From a virus: a DNA stretch of 64,000 bases. Each line of letters starts with the position of its first letter. Position 1 is the first letter of the stretch. A program made the translations under genes and the position numbers. The stretch is taken from positions 1-64,000 of IMG/VR virus record IMGVR_UViG_3300020201_000009. One strand, given 5' to 3'. This document shows positions 27,215-38,133 of the stretch, one piece after another. The notes under the pieces are model-generated. The model saw only the letters and a list, made by a program, of their open reading frames with translations, made no database searches and was not told the origin of the DNA.

Positions 27215-30200
27215 TATCTATTATTTCCTTGACGGTTTAATTGTTGAAAGGTGCCACCGTTGCGATACTGATCGGCAATCGCCTCGTTAACTTTCTTTTC
27301 GATTGCGGAACTTAAAGCCAATCCAAACTCTTTATTTCGAGTCATATCACCATCAGATTGCAAAGAAGTTGATGTTTCACTTGTAACATCTCCTCCATTA
27401 TTATTGATTGTAACGCTTATACTGACAACTGGACTACCCATAGAACCAGCCATATCGGAAGCTGAAACATTCGGGATGGGGCCTCCGTCGGCAGCAAATG
27501 ATACAGGAGTTGATATTGCAGAAATCGGTCCACCATTGAAACGATGGACGGGTGTTTGAGCAAACTCAGATGTAGCGCCGCCGTATGCAAACTTAGGCAT
27601 TGAAGCCATTGGTGAGGCATAGTTAGGGATGCTATTAGTAGCCATACCACCACCAGAGAATCTACGAGTCGCGGGAGCGGCACCGAAAGAAGCTATTGAA
27701 CTTTGATCGGGTCCGAGATAGGCATAACGATCTTGGGAAAGATTGGTATTTACCAACTGAGCCTGTTCTTGTTCCAATCTAATTCTTTCAGCGGTAATTT
27801 CTTCATTTGTCATCGCTCGACCCTCAGATGGAGAGTCGGAACCAGATGCACGAAATGCCAAGCCAAGAGCGACAGAAGCACCGAGCCCGAATAAAGCGCT
27901 CCTCAATGGGTTTGAAGCGGCTTTCGAAGCGGCAGCACCAGCGGCACTAGAACTACTTACAGCGGCACCGGAAGCGGCACTACTAGCAGCCTTTGCGGCG
28001 TTTGATTGTAACCCGATGCCTTTTAGGTAGCCTGCGTTTTGAGCGACTCCGCCTAGAACGCCGCCGCCGATTGCTCCGATTAAAGCGCCTTTTTTGCCGC
28101 CAGTGGCATAACCAAGACCACCGCCTACTAGGGCACCAAGGATTGCTCCACCAATAAATTTCTTCTGGACCTTGCCGCCACCATTTAAAGTGTTGAGCAT
28201 GTCAGGACCATATTTATTAACAGAAGATTTTTTAATTACATAAGAACCAGATTGCAGGGAAGCTGGGACATCGTCTCTTAAACCAGAGCCACCAGAAACC
28301 ATACCGTAAGAATTCATTCCCCTTCCACTTGATAAAGCGCCGGGAGCAAGAGTACCATTATTTAACTGATTAAGCATACTCGGTCCGAGAGTACGAGCGG
28401 TATTAGGATCTAATACATATTCCCCGCCAGTTAACATTGCAGGCACGCGGCCACCACCGGCAAATTTTGGAATATCACCACCCCGATTTCTTCCAATTGG
28501 ACCACCTCTATACGCTTTCGCGGGTGCGCCTATAGGTGCGCCACCAAAAGCAGAACCCAATAAACGAGTCACAGCTTGACTAGCGAAGGCTCTCGCCGCG
28601 TCATTGAGCACATTCAGAACAAAATCTCGAAAGGCATCTTTCCCCGATTTTGCACCTGTGACGAAATCGCCAAAAGCCCCGCCAAGGTTATCTCGTAGAG
28701 AGGCCCCAACAATTCTACCTTCTTCGGCGAATGACTGTAAGTCTTCTTTGCCGGCTTTTAGACTCTGTCCGAAACCGGCTTTAAAAGTGTCGAATCTGGT
28801 CTCGGTGGCGGGTCCAAGAGGATCTCTACCGTCCACAGTAAGGGGTTTGAGGGCAACCGTACCGTTAGGCAAAACGCTTTCGATTGTACCGCTTAATTCG
28901 TTTGTCTTTTGGGCGAGATCCGCTGTCTCGGCTGTAGAATCTTTTTGAGCATTGGTATTGTTACCAACGGTATTATTCAAAATCCTAACAACCTTGTTAG
29001 AATCAGCGTTTATTTTAAGTTGAGCGCCGTCAATTTCCTTCGTGCGATTGATAACTCTATCTTCGGCAAGCGCTTTCCCGGCTTTAGCGGTGGTAATTCT
29101 ATCTTGAGTATTCGATAATACTTTAGTAGGAACTCCTTCTTTTATCTGTTGATTCAGTAATTTTTCTAAACTATCAAGTTGAAGACTAAAATCACGAATC
29201 GAGGTTGCGTCTTCTTGCTGGGCATATAGACGAGCTAATTGTTCTAGTAAGCCAACGGCTTTAAAAGTATTATCGGCAGTTTCACGGATACCGGTAGTTA
29301 GAACCTGATCGCCTAGCGTGATCTTTCCGGATTTAAATAAAGCGTCAACGTTTGCTTTTGGATCGGCGTTTAAGAACTTCTGAGTTTCGGCCTCAATATC
29401 GATAGACAGATTATCGAGAGTTGCTATCAATCTTTTTCCAACCTCTCTAAGATTTTTATCGCTAGAACCAGAAAGTTCTTCCGCTGCGCCCCTGAGACTT
29501 GCGTCATCGGTTCCAACCTGTTTCTTCAACAGATCGCCGGAAATACCCGCTAGAGTTCCTTTCGCGGAAATACCTTGTAAATCCCTTTGGCGTTTTAAAG
29601 TGTTATCGCTTTGAGCAATACCTAGAGAATCCAAACCACGACTGAAATCTAATTGCTTGTTAGCGCGGAAAATGTCGCTACTAAATTTAGAAGAACCTTC
29701 GACCCGGCTAGTATTAAGAGAAGCGATGGTTTGTGCATCAAATCCACCCGAATTTAAGAACTTTTGCTGTTCGGCAATAGCATTTTGAATCGATTGGATT
29801 TTGTTGCTCTCTACGGCTAGATCGATCTGTAAACCTGTATTATTTTCAACTTGACGCAGCTGAAGAACGACCGCGCGAAGTTCTTTGGCTGTTGCGGAAT
29901 TGGTGTCTCCAAAAACGGTTTTAATAATTTTCTCTAAATCAGAAGCGGAAGAGGCTCCCTGTATTGCTTCGGCTACGGAAGTACCAGTTTTACCAAAAGC
30001 CTGAGTCGCCCTTTCTCTACCTAGACTTGAAGTAAAGTCAGCGATGGCCGTCGAAAAACTCGATTGCCTTTCTTGGTTTGAAGACTCTATAGTCGAACGA
30101 AGATTTTCACTATTTTGAAGAGCCCCAGATTGTCTAGAATTTAGAGCGCCTGTATTTAAAGCGGCATTAATGTTTTCAGCACGGAATCTTTCGGCATAAT

Positions 30201-33200
30201 TAAATAAAGCCGTACTTGCTAGTTGGAATTCCCTGATGCCTTCGACGGCTTTATCAAACTCTTTTCGAATATTGAGACTAGACGCCGCAAGAGCCTCGTT
30301 TGGGGCATCGCCTTTAGAGGCAGCAAAATTGGCTTGGGCGATTTTTGCAAACTCCGAAAGTGTTTTAGCAATATCTCCGGATTTGGAACCCCTTAACTGG
30401 GTAATGATTTCTTTTTGCTGATCCTCGGTAAGAGCCGTTTTATTTAGAATTTTTTCAAACTCCTTAACCAATCTTTCTATATCAACGATTCCACTCACTC
30501 TTGAATCTTTAGCGAAAGTGGCGGCGGAAGCCCTTGTTACGGGTCCCGAGTTAAATCTTTCTAAGGCTTTTTGAGCGGCGGCGGATTGTTGTTCAACCGC
30601 ATTAAAGAATACAGAGAAATCTGTATTTTCATTAATATCCGGAGTCAATAAATTAATGGCAGTTTTTCTGGTTTCTACGGTTGGTTTTTCTCTAAGGGCG
30701 CTAAATGCGGCTACTGCTTGAGAGCGGCGATTTTCATTAGCCGCGTCTTTCGCAGCCGCTCTTAAGACTTCACCAATTTTTTCAACATCAGCGCCAGCCC
30801 TAGCTAACTCGCTACGAAATTGCGCTGGTAAATTGTTAGCAATTTGTCTTTGACTAGAGCGGGCGCTTTGAAGTTGATCTTTACTCCCACTTTTGGAAAT
30901 AACATCATTGATATCTTGTTGAGCGATTGCATATTGATTCAATCCATCTAGTAATCTGGAGTTTCTGGATTCGACAAGTTGCGTAGCTTGCGCTAATTCT
31001 TCGAAAGATTTCCTAGCTTTACCAGAAACACCAATGACAAGACCAATTGCGCCACCCAATGTAGCGCCAATAGCTGTACCAACCGGCCCAAATAGAGATC
31101 CAATTGTCGCACCTAAACCAACGCCGCTTGACGCGCCTTCAATGCCACCGGCAACTTTGCCCTTAGTAGTGCCGCCTTCAGCATTGGGAATTTGGCTGGC
31201 AATAGCGCCCCCCAAAAATGGGAGTGCGAAAGAAGCGCCGAAACCGAAATTTTGTAATCTAGACGATCTATTTTCCCCAAGACCTCTCGCGGACCCACGG
31301 ATGGAATCTTTTTGATTTTGATTAAATTTTCCACCGCTAATAATATTTTCAGCGGTTTTGTCAAAATTACCGAATAGACGAGTTTGCTTCTTTAATTGAT
31401 CAATAATTCCAGCTTGGTTAACGGGCGATTGCGATCCTTGTATTTTTTGTTGAACAAGGTTATTAATAGCAGATAGGGCGGTTTTATCCCCTCTTAAACC
31501 ACGAGTATCTAAACCTAATTCTTGTATGGAATCTTTACGAAACTGTCCTGTTAATACGGCTTTTTGTTTTTTATTTAAGCTGTCAAAACCACCAGAGGAA
31601 ATTTTTGAATCGATGTCTCTAAGTTGAAGATTACGACTGTTTGAGCCGCGAGCGTTGCTTTTCGTAAGAGAAATTTGTGTTTGTATTGCGGCGGCTTCTT
31701 TCTCATTTGCAAGGGTCGCTTCTTTTACACTTCTTTCATATGCAATCAGAGAAAAGATAGCTTTTTCTTGGACACTTCCAAGTTGAGTGGATTTAGCGCC
31801 GCTATCTAATACTTTTTGGGATGCGACAATGTACGCCTTCTCCAAAGTAATACCAGAATCAATTAATCCCTTAACATTTGTTTCAAATTGTTGTTGAAAA
31901 GTTTCAGCTTTACCGAGAGCAACAACTGAATCAGATCGTGTTGTGTTTGCTTGCAAACCTTTGCTGCTTCTAACCGCAGCGGTTTCGACGAAAGCGCCCT
32001 CACGAATGCCTTTAATAGATGCTTGCCTTCCGGGTTTATTGATACCCAAACCACCAAAGGAATTAACAATTTCATCTAAATTTTGATCCGTGACACTGTT
32101 TAAATTCTTTTTTAAAGATTCTTCTAATTGAGTCGCGATTTTCTTTTGGCTCGCTCCGAAAGCTCGTATAATAAAGTCAGGGTCGGGATCGCCGAGTTGA
32201 CCTTGTTTCGTGAAAGCATTGAAAGAGCTATCGTTTATATCCTCTGAGCCCAAAAATCCCCTTTCGCCTTTTGTAAATATTGGTGCGTTTCCAGCATCGA
32301 AAGTCAAATTAGCCTCTATCTCTTGGGCTTGCGCTAATTCTTGTGCCGCTTCACTGGCAGAGTCAGAATTTTTTTGTCTTTCGATAATATCAGCCCTGAT
32401 AGATTTCGCTTGTAATAACAAAACATCCCTAACGGCGGCAAGGGAAAGAGTATTTAGATCCAATTCCTTAATATAGCTTTTATTCGCCGCAGCTAGATTG
32501 ACCGCGCCTCCTTCTATCGCGCTACCATATGCCACAAAAATTTTATCAAGCTTATCTTGGGTTGCAACTGATATAACATTACCCTTCGACCCTATTAAAC
32601 CCAAACCAGAGAATGGAGAATCTTTTGGAGTCTGAACAAAGTTTGGAACATATCCACCCGCAGCGCCAGCGGTTCGAGGATTTTTACCTTGAGAAATGGT
32701 TCTATTCACACCTTGGAAACCGCCAATTGGTTCGTCCCTTTTGTTAGCGACAAGTAAACCGAAAGGATTCCCAGAGTTTTTAACTCTAGAATCCGAATCA
32801 ACGTAAATTTGTGTAGGGGATAAACCAGCGGCTTGTTCACGCGCTAGGGCTTCACCTAAACCGGATGGAAGAAATCCTCTGGCGAAAGCTGATCCTTTTC
32901 TTTTCAGGAATCGAGGATTTTGGATTTCATTCAATAAAGAAACTTCTCTTTCATTATCAAAAGCTTCAATAGCATCGACGTGACCATCCTTACCCTTGGA
33001 TCTATAATATTTTTTTAATAAAGATGAATCAATACCAATACCACCAACGCTGTTAGATAATTTTAGTAAACCATCGACTCCAACTCTATCTACAATCTTT
33101 TTAAGTCTGTCAGGATCTTTAAAAATATTTTTTTCTTTTAATTGGGCAATAATAAGGGCTCGCGAATTACCACTATTATCAAAAGGAATTTCGCCAGAGG

Positions 33201-35739
33201 CGGGAGAAAAATTCTTTACAGCCGGTCTGTTAGTGACCGTAGATCTATTAAAAACACCAAATGTTTTAGCAATCTTGAGAGATCGAGATGTTGGTATTAC
33301 ACCTTGTGCAGTTGATAAGCGAGAACCTAATAAATGAGTGACTAAATTTTCAAAAGTTTTTACGCTGGCGGGAAGCGTCGAATTGGATTTCGAAAGGTTT
33401 TTTGTGTTTAGTGGATCTAATCTTTGAAGGCCATCCTCTGAAAATTTATTTGTAGAAACCCCTCTAAAAAGAGTAGTCAGCGAATCCCTACCGCCAGCAA
33501 AGTTCGGCGTGAAACCCTCCGCAAAGCGAGGCGACTTCATACTAAAGCGGCTAAACACTTCATCAATCTGGGCTCGGATTTCAGATGGTTTCTTAGAAAG
33601 GTCTAGATAGGAAGTGGTTCCAAGACCATATTTCTCGGGCGTGTATTGAATAAAATTACCGCCCAACAGATCGCTCATTTGGGCTTGTGCCTTGGGGTCT
33701 CTGGCATCAACGACGTCGCGAATGAACCTAGCCAATTTTGGGTCTTGAGCTTCGATTTTAGAAAAATTATTCAGGAAACTTGGTCCGACTTCCTCTAAGA
33801 AGGTCTCGAAGGCATCTGAAGGACGTTTAGCCGTTTTGAAAGATACCGGAGTAAAGCCACCAGCAGCAGAAATCTTCTTAGCACCGGCAGGTAAACCCAT
33901 CGATCTAACCATATCTTGATTAAATACAGCAGACCCGCCATTTGAATAATTGGGAACTATATACTCAGAAGTGTTAGCAACAACAGTCCCAGTTTTTCCA
34001 CCGCCGAAAGCGAAATTCGGCATAATAACCGGCCTAGCATTTCGTGGAGCGCCACCAACGCCTTTTTGTACAGAAGAAACTTCTTTGGCTACTAAATTGG
34101 GAACATAACCATCAGCCGCGCCAACACCCCTTAAGGTTTTGATAGTTCTCGGCGAGAAGCCTGTAATAAGACCATTATCTCTAGCTTTGAGAGCGTTAAC
34201 AACCGATAGTTGCCGATTTAAAATAGATAATACAATTTGTTCCTGTTCGGCGACGCTCTTCGCGGCAATAAATCTCTGTTGTTCAAGCGAGGTCGATTGC
34301 GCCAAGATCGTATTTAGACCTTGCATCGCTTGCGTTTCTTTCGAACGAATCGCTAGAATATTACCTAAATCCTTAAAAGCGGTTATTCCAAGTTTGGATA
34401 TGATCTTAAACAACGCTATGCCAATAGTGAGACCACCAGAGGTAGAAATGACATTACCGATACCTTTTAAAATACCTTCGGCAACATTCGCACCGATTTG
34501 ATCGCCCGCATCCAATCCCTCTTTTCCAATGTTCTTAAATTGTTTGGCGACGGAGCCAAGGAAATCGTTACCAAGTAAATTTTTAAGAGGATCGGCGAAA
34601 GTCAAACTGCCGAGAATCGAACCAATTTCAGTCGCAGATGTTCTAAAATTTTGTAGAACTGCCGAGAGCGATTTATTTAAAGCTTCGTTCCTTAGAGTCG
34701 CTTCGTTTGTCGCCCCTTTGGCAACTTCCAATGCATTAGTATAGGAGTTATAAGAACGGGCCAATTCTCCTACTAGAGACTTAAATTGATTGATTTGGAA
34801 AATACCAGCGGAAAGTTCCGAGACAACGCCTTGTTGTTCTTTCGATAAATTGGCGAAATTCGCGCCAATATTCTTTAAAATTGTATCGGCTGCAAGAGCG
34901 TCTCCACCTAATGTTCTGACTTTAATACCGAAATCTTCTAACTGATCCAAAACTTCAGGGCGATTAATACGTGTGAAGATTGATTTTAGAGCGTTACCAA
35001 TTTCGGAACCACCTCTCGCGGTAATTTGTTGAGCTGTAGTAACGAGAGAAATTAATGAATCGAAACCGACACCGGCATCTTGAGCAGTAGAGCCGACTCT
35101 AGAAAGTGCTTCGACTAGATCGCCCGCTGAAACGGCGAATTTCGAATCGACTGCAACTAATTTATTAATGGCGACGGCGGCGGTTAAACCTTCCCTACGA
35201 TACGCATTTAATACAGCCGTGAGAGATTCAACGGATTTGGTTGCATCCAAACCGGAAAGACGAGTTAAAATCTGCGCTTGGTTGATACGATCTAATGTGT
35301 CGGTAACGCCCAAACCTTGACGGGAAAATTCAAGAGCGGCTTTAGCCGTAGTTTCGAAGGATTGAGCGGTATTACGAGCTACGTCGAAAACCTGAACCTT
35401 AAACTTATTAAGTTCGTTATTTGTTAAGGCGAAAACGGAATTGATATCAGCAAAGGCTTTTTCAACCGCAACCGTCGAATTGGCCAATTCGGCCATTCCA
35501 CGAGTAAACGCGGCGATGACGGAAGCGGAGGCACCGAAAGCCAAGACGCGCTGGTTAGCGGCAGCAAGGGAATCCGTAAACTTACTTACATCCGCAGTAA
35601 TTCTTCCGAGGGGAAGTTGTAGTGACCTAGTATTGAACTTAAAGTCAAATTTTTGAGCCTGATTAAGGGCATCACGAACCTGATTCACGAAAAACCGTGA
35701 ATCTAGACCAATTTTTAGAGTGCCGTCGATGCCTGCCAT
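27214..35739 (-). CDS. Tape measure protein
   Basis: 2841 residues. The N-terminal ~370 residues match the TP901-type tape measure domain (S-A-G-D-L-V-E-A-L-S-R-V-G near 205, then L-K-S-I-F-T-R-I-N-R). Hydrophobic glycine-zipper segments occur near 1510-1560 and 2550-2580, and an Ala/Ser-rich segment near 2600. Short A-x-G-[FY]-x-P-N motifs recur in several places from about 540 to 1030, some followed by Ala/Glu helices. The usual ~1.5 angstrom per residue predicts a tail near 0.4 micrometre. The many + strand frames opposite it are shadows. Confidence 0.95.
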   Translation of the reverse strand: MAGIDGTLKIGLDSRFFVNQVRDALNQAQKFDFKFNTRSLQLPLGRITADVSKFTDSLAAANQRVLAFGASASVIAAFTRGMAELANSTVAVEKAFADINSVFALTNNELNKFKVQVFDVARNTAQSFETTAKAALEFSRQGLGVTDTLDRINQAQILTRLSGLDATKSVESLTAVLNAYRREGLTAAVAINKLVAVDSKFAVSAGDLVEALSRVGSTAQDAGVGFDSLISLVTTAQQITARGGSEIGNALKSIFTRINRPEVLDQLEDFGIKVRTLGGDALAADTILKNIGANFANLSKEQQGVVSELSAGIFQINQFKSLVGELARSYNSYTNALEVAKGATNEATLRNEALNKSLSAVLQNFRTSATEIGSILGSLTFADPLKNLLGNDFLGSVAKQFKNIGKEGLDAGDQIGANVAEGILKGIGNVISTSGGLTIGIALFKIISKLGITAFKDLGNILAIRSKETQAMQGLNTILAQSTSLEQQRFIAAKSVAEQEQIVLSILNRQLSVVNALKARDNGLITGFSPRTIKTLRGVGAADGYVPNLVAKEVSSVQKGVGGAPRNARPVIMPNFAFGGGKTGTVVANTSEYIVPNYSNGGSAVFNQDMVRSMGLPAGAKKISAAGGFTPVSFKTAKRPSDAFETFLEEVGPSFLNNFSKIEAQDPKLARFIRDVVDARDPKAQAQMSDLLGGNFIQYTPEKYGLGTTSYLDLSKKPSEIRAQIDEVFSRFSMKSPRFAEGFTPNFAGGRDSLTTLFRGVSTNKFSEDGLQRLDPLNTKNLSKSNSTLPASVKTFENLVTHLLGSRLSTAQGVIPTSRSLKIAKTFGVFNRSTVTNRPAVKNFSPASGEIPFDNSGNSRALIIAQLKEKNIFKDPDRLKKIVDRVGVDGLLKLSNSVGGIGIDSSLLKKYYRSKGKDGHVDAIEAFDNEREVSLLNEIQNPRFLKRKGSAFARGFLPSGLGEALAREQAAGLSPTQIYVDSDSRVKNSGNPFGLLVANKRDEPIGGFQGVNRTISQGKNPRTAGAAGGYVPNFVQTPKDSPFSGLGLIGSKGNVISVATQDKLDKIFVAYGSAIEGGAVNLAAANKSYIKELDLNTLSLAAVRDVLLLQAKSIRADIIERQKNSDSASEAAQELAQAQEIEANLTFDAGNAPIFTKGERGFLGSEDINDSSFNAFTKQGQLGDPDPDFIIRAFGASQKKIATQLEESLKKNLNSVTDQNLDEIVNSFGGLGINKPGRQASIKGIREGAFVETAAVRSSKGLQANTTRSDSVVALGKAETFQQQFETNVKGLIDSGITLEKAYIVASQKVLDSGAKSTQLGSVQEKAIFSLIAYERSVKEATLANEKEAAAIQTQISLTKSNARGSNSRNLQLRDIDSKISSGGFDSLNKKQKAVLTGQFRKDSIQELGLDTRGLRGDKTALSAINNLVQQKIQGSQSPVNQAGIIDQLKKQTRLFGNFDKTAENIISGGKFNQNQKDSIRGSARGLGENRSSRLQNFGFGASFALPFLGGAIASQIPNAEGGTTKGKVAGGIEGASSGVGLGATIGSLFGPVGTAIGATLGGAIGLVIGVSGKARKSFEELAQATQLVESRNSRLLDGLNQYAIAQQDINDVISKSGSKDQLQSARSSQRQIANNLPAQFRSELARAGADVEKIGEVLRAAAKDAANENRRSQAVAAFSALREKPTVETRKTAINLLTPDINENTDFSVFFNAVEQQSAAAQKALERFNSGPVTRASAATFAKDSRVSGIVDIERLVKEFEKILNKTALTEDQQKEIITQLRGSKSGDIAKTLSEFAKIAQANFAASKGDAPNEALAASSLNIRKEFDKAVEGIREFQLASTALFNYAERFRAENINAALNTGALNSRQSGALQNSENLRSTIESSNQERQSSFSTAIADFTSSLGRERATQAFGKTGTSVAEAIQGASSASDLEKIIKTVFGDTNSATAKELRAVVLQLRQVENNTGLQIDLAVESNKIQSIQNAIAEQQKFLNSGGFDAQTIASLNTSRVEGSSKFSSDIFRANKQLDFSRGLDSLGIAQSDNTLKRQRDLQGISAKGTLAGISGDLLKKQVGTDDASLRGAAEELSGSSDKNLREVGKRLIATLDNLSIDIEAETQKFLNADPKANVDALFKSGKITLGDQVLTTGIRETADNTFKAVGLLEQLARLYAQQEDATSIRDFSLQLDSLEKLLNQQIKEGVPTKVLSNTQDRITTAKAGKALAEDRVINRTKEIDGAQLKINADSNKVVRILNNTVGNNTNAQKDSTAETADLAQKTNELSGTIESVLPNGTVALKPLTVDGRDPLGPATETRFDTFKAGFGQSLKAGKEDLQSFAEEGRIVGASLRDNLGGAFGDFVTGAKSGKDAFRDFVLNVLNDAARAFASQAVTRLLGSAFGGAPIGAPAKAYRGGPIGRNRGGDIPKFAGGGRVPAMLTGGEYVLDPNTARTLGPSMLNQLNNGTLAPGALSSGRGMNSYGMVSGGSGLRDDVPASLQSGSYVIKKSSVNKYGPDMLNTLNGGGKVQKKFIGGAILGALVGGGLGYATGGKKGALIGAIGGGVLGGVAQNAGYLKGIGLQSNAAKAASSAASGAAVSSSSAAGAAASKAASNPLRSALFGLGASVALGLAFRASGSDSPSEGRAMTNEEITAERIRLEQEQAQLVNTNLSQDRYAYLGPDQSSIASFGAAPATRRFSGGGMATNSIPNYASPMASMPKFAYGGATSEFAQTPVHRFNGGPISAISTPVSFAADGGPIPNVSASDMAGSMGSPVVSISVTINNNGGDVTSETSTSLQSDGDMTRNKEFGLALSSAIEKKVNEAIADQYRNGGTFQQLNRQGNNR

Positions 35740-35795
35740 TTAATAACTTTTTCCGTATTTTATACGCGGAATTTTATCAATTCTATATAAAACAA

Positions 35796-36755
35796 CTAAC
35801 GATTATGCATTTTCATCATTTCTTGCATATTCATGGGCTTTGTTGGGGCTTTTGTTGGTTCTTGACCAGTAATCGCTTTAATATCCGCAGCCGTGGCTCC
35901 AACCATCCCAACGGCTCCCTTTGAATCTTTATCATTAATCATTTTCTTGCCTTTATCAATAGCTTCGATATATTCAGCTAACTTATCTGGGTCATCTCTA
36001 ATATGTTCTGGAATATTCTCAATTTTGACTTTTTGCATTAGTTGAGTATAATATTTTGAATAATTAGCCAATTTGACCTGAAAATAGGTCATTTTGGAAA
36101 TAGGCGTGCCGAAAAACTTAAAAAAATCGTCTTCGCAAAGATAATAGTAGGATTTATAAAAATCCTGCATGGTGAGTTTTTTTAGGTTTCTGTCATTACA
36201 CGTCTCCATGACGGAAGAGTAGGCGTCAAATAATTTTTGAAGTTCTATATCGTCTAAATCGTCAAATAGTTCAACTGAAAGATAGGGTTTTTTAAAGTCA
36301 GTATCTATAAAAATAGATTTTATTACGTAGTAATCATTAATCAATTTTGCCGCGTAAGATTCTACGGTTAAACCAACTAAAGCGATTTTTTTCTTTTCCA
36401 ATTCGAATATAAGCTTATTTTCCTTTTGAATATCTTCATCAATCTTCTGTAACATCGAAGGGTATTTCATGGTTTTCTTACCACGCTCTAGACCGCGAAC
36501 ATAGTCTTTCCGATCAAAGATATTCTTTTCGTCCTGTTCAGACCAAAGACCTTCTTTTTTCAGAAATTCCAACTGTTGTTTTTCCGTTGGAGCGCCGGAA
36601 TCGCGAGCCTTCTTTTCGAACCTATCTTGAATATCTTCTAACTCGACATGGTCGGCGTGAGACAAATGTTTAACATACAATGTCTTTCCACCAAAATCCA
36701 GTGTAGTATATCCTCTAGAGATTTCTAAGAATGACCTTCTTAGAATTTTAGACAT
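35796..36755 (-). CDS. Tail assembly chaperone candidate 2
   Basis: 319 residues, mostly charged helices, ending in a Met-rich tail (M-N-M-Q-E-M-M-K-M). It lies directly before the tape measure gene and 3 bases after the preceding frame. This is the place of the G/T chaperones that coat the tape measure during tail assembly. No slippery sequence linking it to the upstream frame was found, so it is read as a separate protein. No sequence family recognised. Confidence 0.55.
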   Translation of the reverse strand: MSKILRRSFLEISRGYTTLDFGGKTLYVKHLSHADHVELEDIQDRFEKKARDSGAPTEKQQLEFLKKEGLWSEQDEKNIFDRKDYVRGLERGKKTMKYPSMLQKIDEDIQKENKLIFELEKKKIALVGLTVESYAAKLINDYYVIKSIFIDTDFKKPYLSVELFDDLDDIELQKLFDAYSSVMETCNDRNLKKLTMQDFYKSYYYLCEDDFFKFFGTPISKMTYFQVKLANYSKYYTQLMQKVKIENIPEHIRDDPDKLAEYIEAIDKGKKMINDKDSKGAVGMVGATAADIKAITGQEPTKAPTKPMNMQEMMKMHNR

Positions 36756-36758
36756 TTA

Positions 36759-37640
36759 TTACGTCTGAACTAGATTCTCAATCGCCTCAACAGCGACGGC
36801 TGCGACAAGAATATCGGGTGAATCATTGACCAATACTTTCGCCTTTTCTTCTTTGGTCTTTTTTTCCGCTAAAAGTTCTTCGGTCAATCTCTTTGCTCTT
36901 TCTTCGGATTCTGCTTTCAATCGATCATCTTCTTTTTGGAACTCTTCGGGGGTTGAAATACGCCCAAGAGAGTAGAGAGCCCAAAAATACATTAATAGCT
37001 GGATAGACTTTAAATAGAGCGGGTCTTCGTTCTCTTCTAAATCGAAATAGCTCTTTTCTCTTTCATCAAAGTTTGTGCCTTTAAACAAAGATTCAAACTT
37101 GCCATCAGAAACTTCAATGTACGACTGTGAGAAAATTAACCATAAATTGGCTCTTTCCTGAGCATAATTTTCAGCAGTATTATTAAAAATTGTCTGATTA
37201 GAGGTTTCGATTGCATTTAATTCTCTTCGAGCGTCTACAATTTTTTCATATAGTTGCACCTGATAAGTGCGTTTTTCATCGCCCTCTGTAAGTGACCCTA
37301 ATGCAATCAAATCGTTCTCAAATTTAGTCGCGGTCTGTTCTAGATAAACCATTCTCTTCGCCGTTTCCTGAGAAATGAGAGCGCCAGCACCGTCTATGTG
37401 TTTATTAATAAGAACGGCTTTGGACATTAGCCCATTGTCAATTGCCCTTTTAATCTGAGATCCGTAAAATAGACGCAGGGTATCGCTCTCCCCCCTGCCT
37501 AGTCTTTTAAGAGCGATCTTGTGGGGGACAGAAACGGTTTCTTTTTTAATTAGTTTCTGTTCTTTCCCGTCAACAATCGTAACTTCAGTCTTTTCAACTT
37601 CTTTTTCTAGTTCTACCGTAAATTTGTGTAGCAGTTTCAT
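36759..37640 (-). CDS. Tail assembly chaperone candidate 1
   Basis: 293 residues. The N-terminus is beta-like with a basic stretch; residues 60-220 are helical, with a lysine/glutamate-rich segment near 235-265. It lies between the tail-tube genes and the tape measure, the usual position of lambda G-like chaperones. The stop is 3 bases before the next start. Functional call is by synteny only. Confidence 0.55.
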   Translation of the reverse strand: MKLLHKFTVELEKEVEKTEVTIVDGKEQKLIKKETVSVPHKIALKRLGRGESDTLRLFYGSQIKRAIDNGLMSKAVLINKHIDGAGALISQETAKRMVYLEQTATKFENDLIALGSLTEGDEKRTYQVQLYEKIVDARRELNAIETSNQTIFNNTAENYAQERANLWLIFSQSYIEVSDGKFESLFKGTNFDEREKSYFDLEENEDPLYLKSIQLLMYFWALYSLGRISTPEEFQKEDDRLKAESEERAKRLTEELLAEKKTKEEKAKVLVNDSPDILVAAVAVEAIENLVQT

Positions 37641-37691
37641 TTTTTTCCTTTTTCCTTATCTTAATACTATGTCTTTTAACCTAAAAATCAA

Positions 37692-37991
37692 CTATTTGGA
37701 GATAATTTTTACCTGATCCAATTGTTCTCTTATGCTTCGTATACAATCGTTACCGCGATCCAGTATATCTTTTCGAAGTCTTTCGCATCGAGAGTCGGTC
37801 ATAAATTCTGCGAGCACAACTTTTCCTTTATGTTCTTCTGGAATAGATTCCATGAGTCTCCATAAAGCTTCATCGTTATCGGCCTTGAGATCCTCAATAA
37901 TCTTTAGAACCTCTTTAAATAAAACTGTAATATTTCTTTTAATATTGAAATTTACAATATTCTCCAATACCTTACTCTCATTTTCATCCAT
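37692..37991 (-). CDS. Small helical protein, function unknown
   Basis: 99 residues, acidic then basic, predicted all-helical, ending D-R-G-N-D-C-I-R-S-I-R-E-Q-L. A similar G-Y-N-D-C-I-L-D-L stretch occurs in the 65-residue protein at 42395-42592, suggesting a shared small fold. Transcribed with the tail genes. The frame is compact and lies between real genes, so it is probably expressed, but its role is unknown. Confidence 0.5.
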   Translation of the reverse strand: MDENESKVLENIVNFNIKRNITVLFKEVLKIIEDLKADNDEALWRLMESIPEEHKGKVVLAEFMTDSRCERLRKDILDRGNDCIRSIREQLDQVKIISK

Positions 37992-38081
37992 AATCAGTCT
38001 TCCTTTGTTTTTATACCTTTTACCCGCAATCGAAATACGCGAAAAATTGAATATTTTATATTTTTCTCCATTTTAGGACAT

Positions 38082-38107
38082 AAAAAAGGCGAGAAATTAA
38101 TCTCGCC
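38082..38107 (-). terminator. Rho-independent terminator after the tail-tube gene
   Basis: On the - strand a GGCGAGA/TCTCGCC stem (38088-38094 with 38101-38107), loop TTAATT, is followed by six T residues. It ends the highly expressed tail-tube transcript. Confidence 0.88.
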
Positions 38108-38133
38108 AAATTTATCTTTAACTCTAAAATCTA

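Noticed and set aside
34139-34501. A 120-codon + strand frame opposite the tape measure gene
   Set aside because: Antisense shadow of a long alpha-helical gene with biased codons; no motif or start signal.
36755-36765. Programmed frameshift joining the two tail chaperone genes
   Set aside because: No slippery heptamer near the junction; the frames are separated by a stop and a new ATG.
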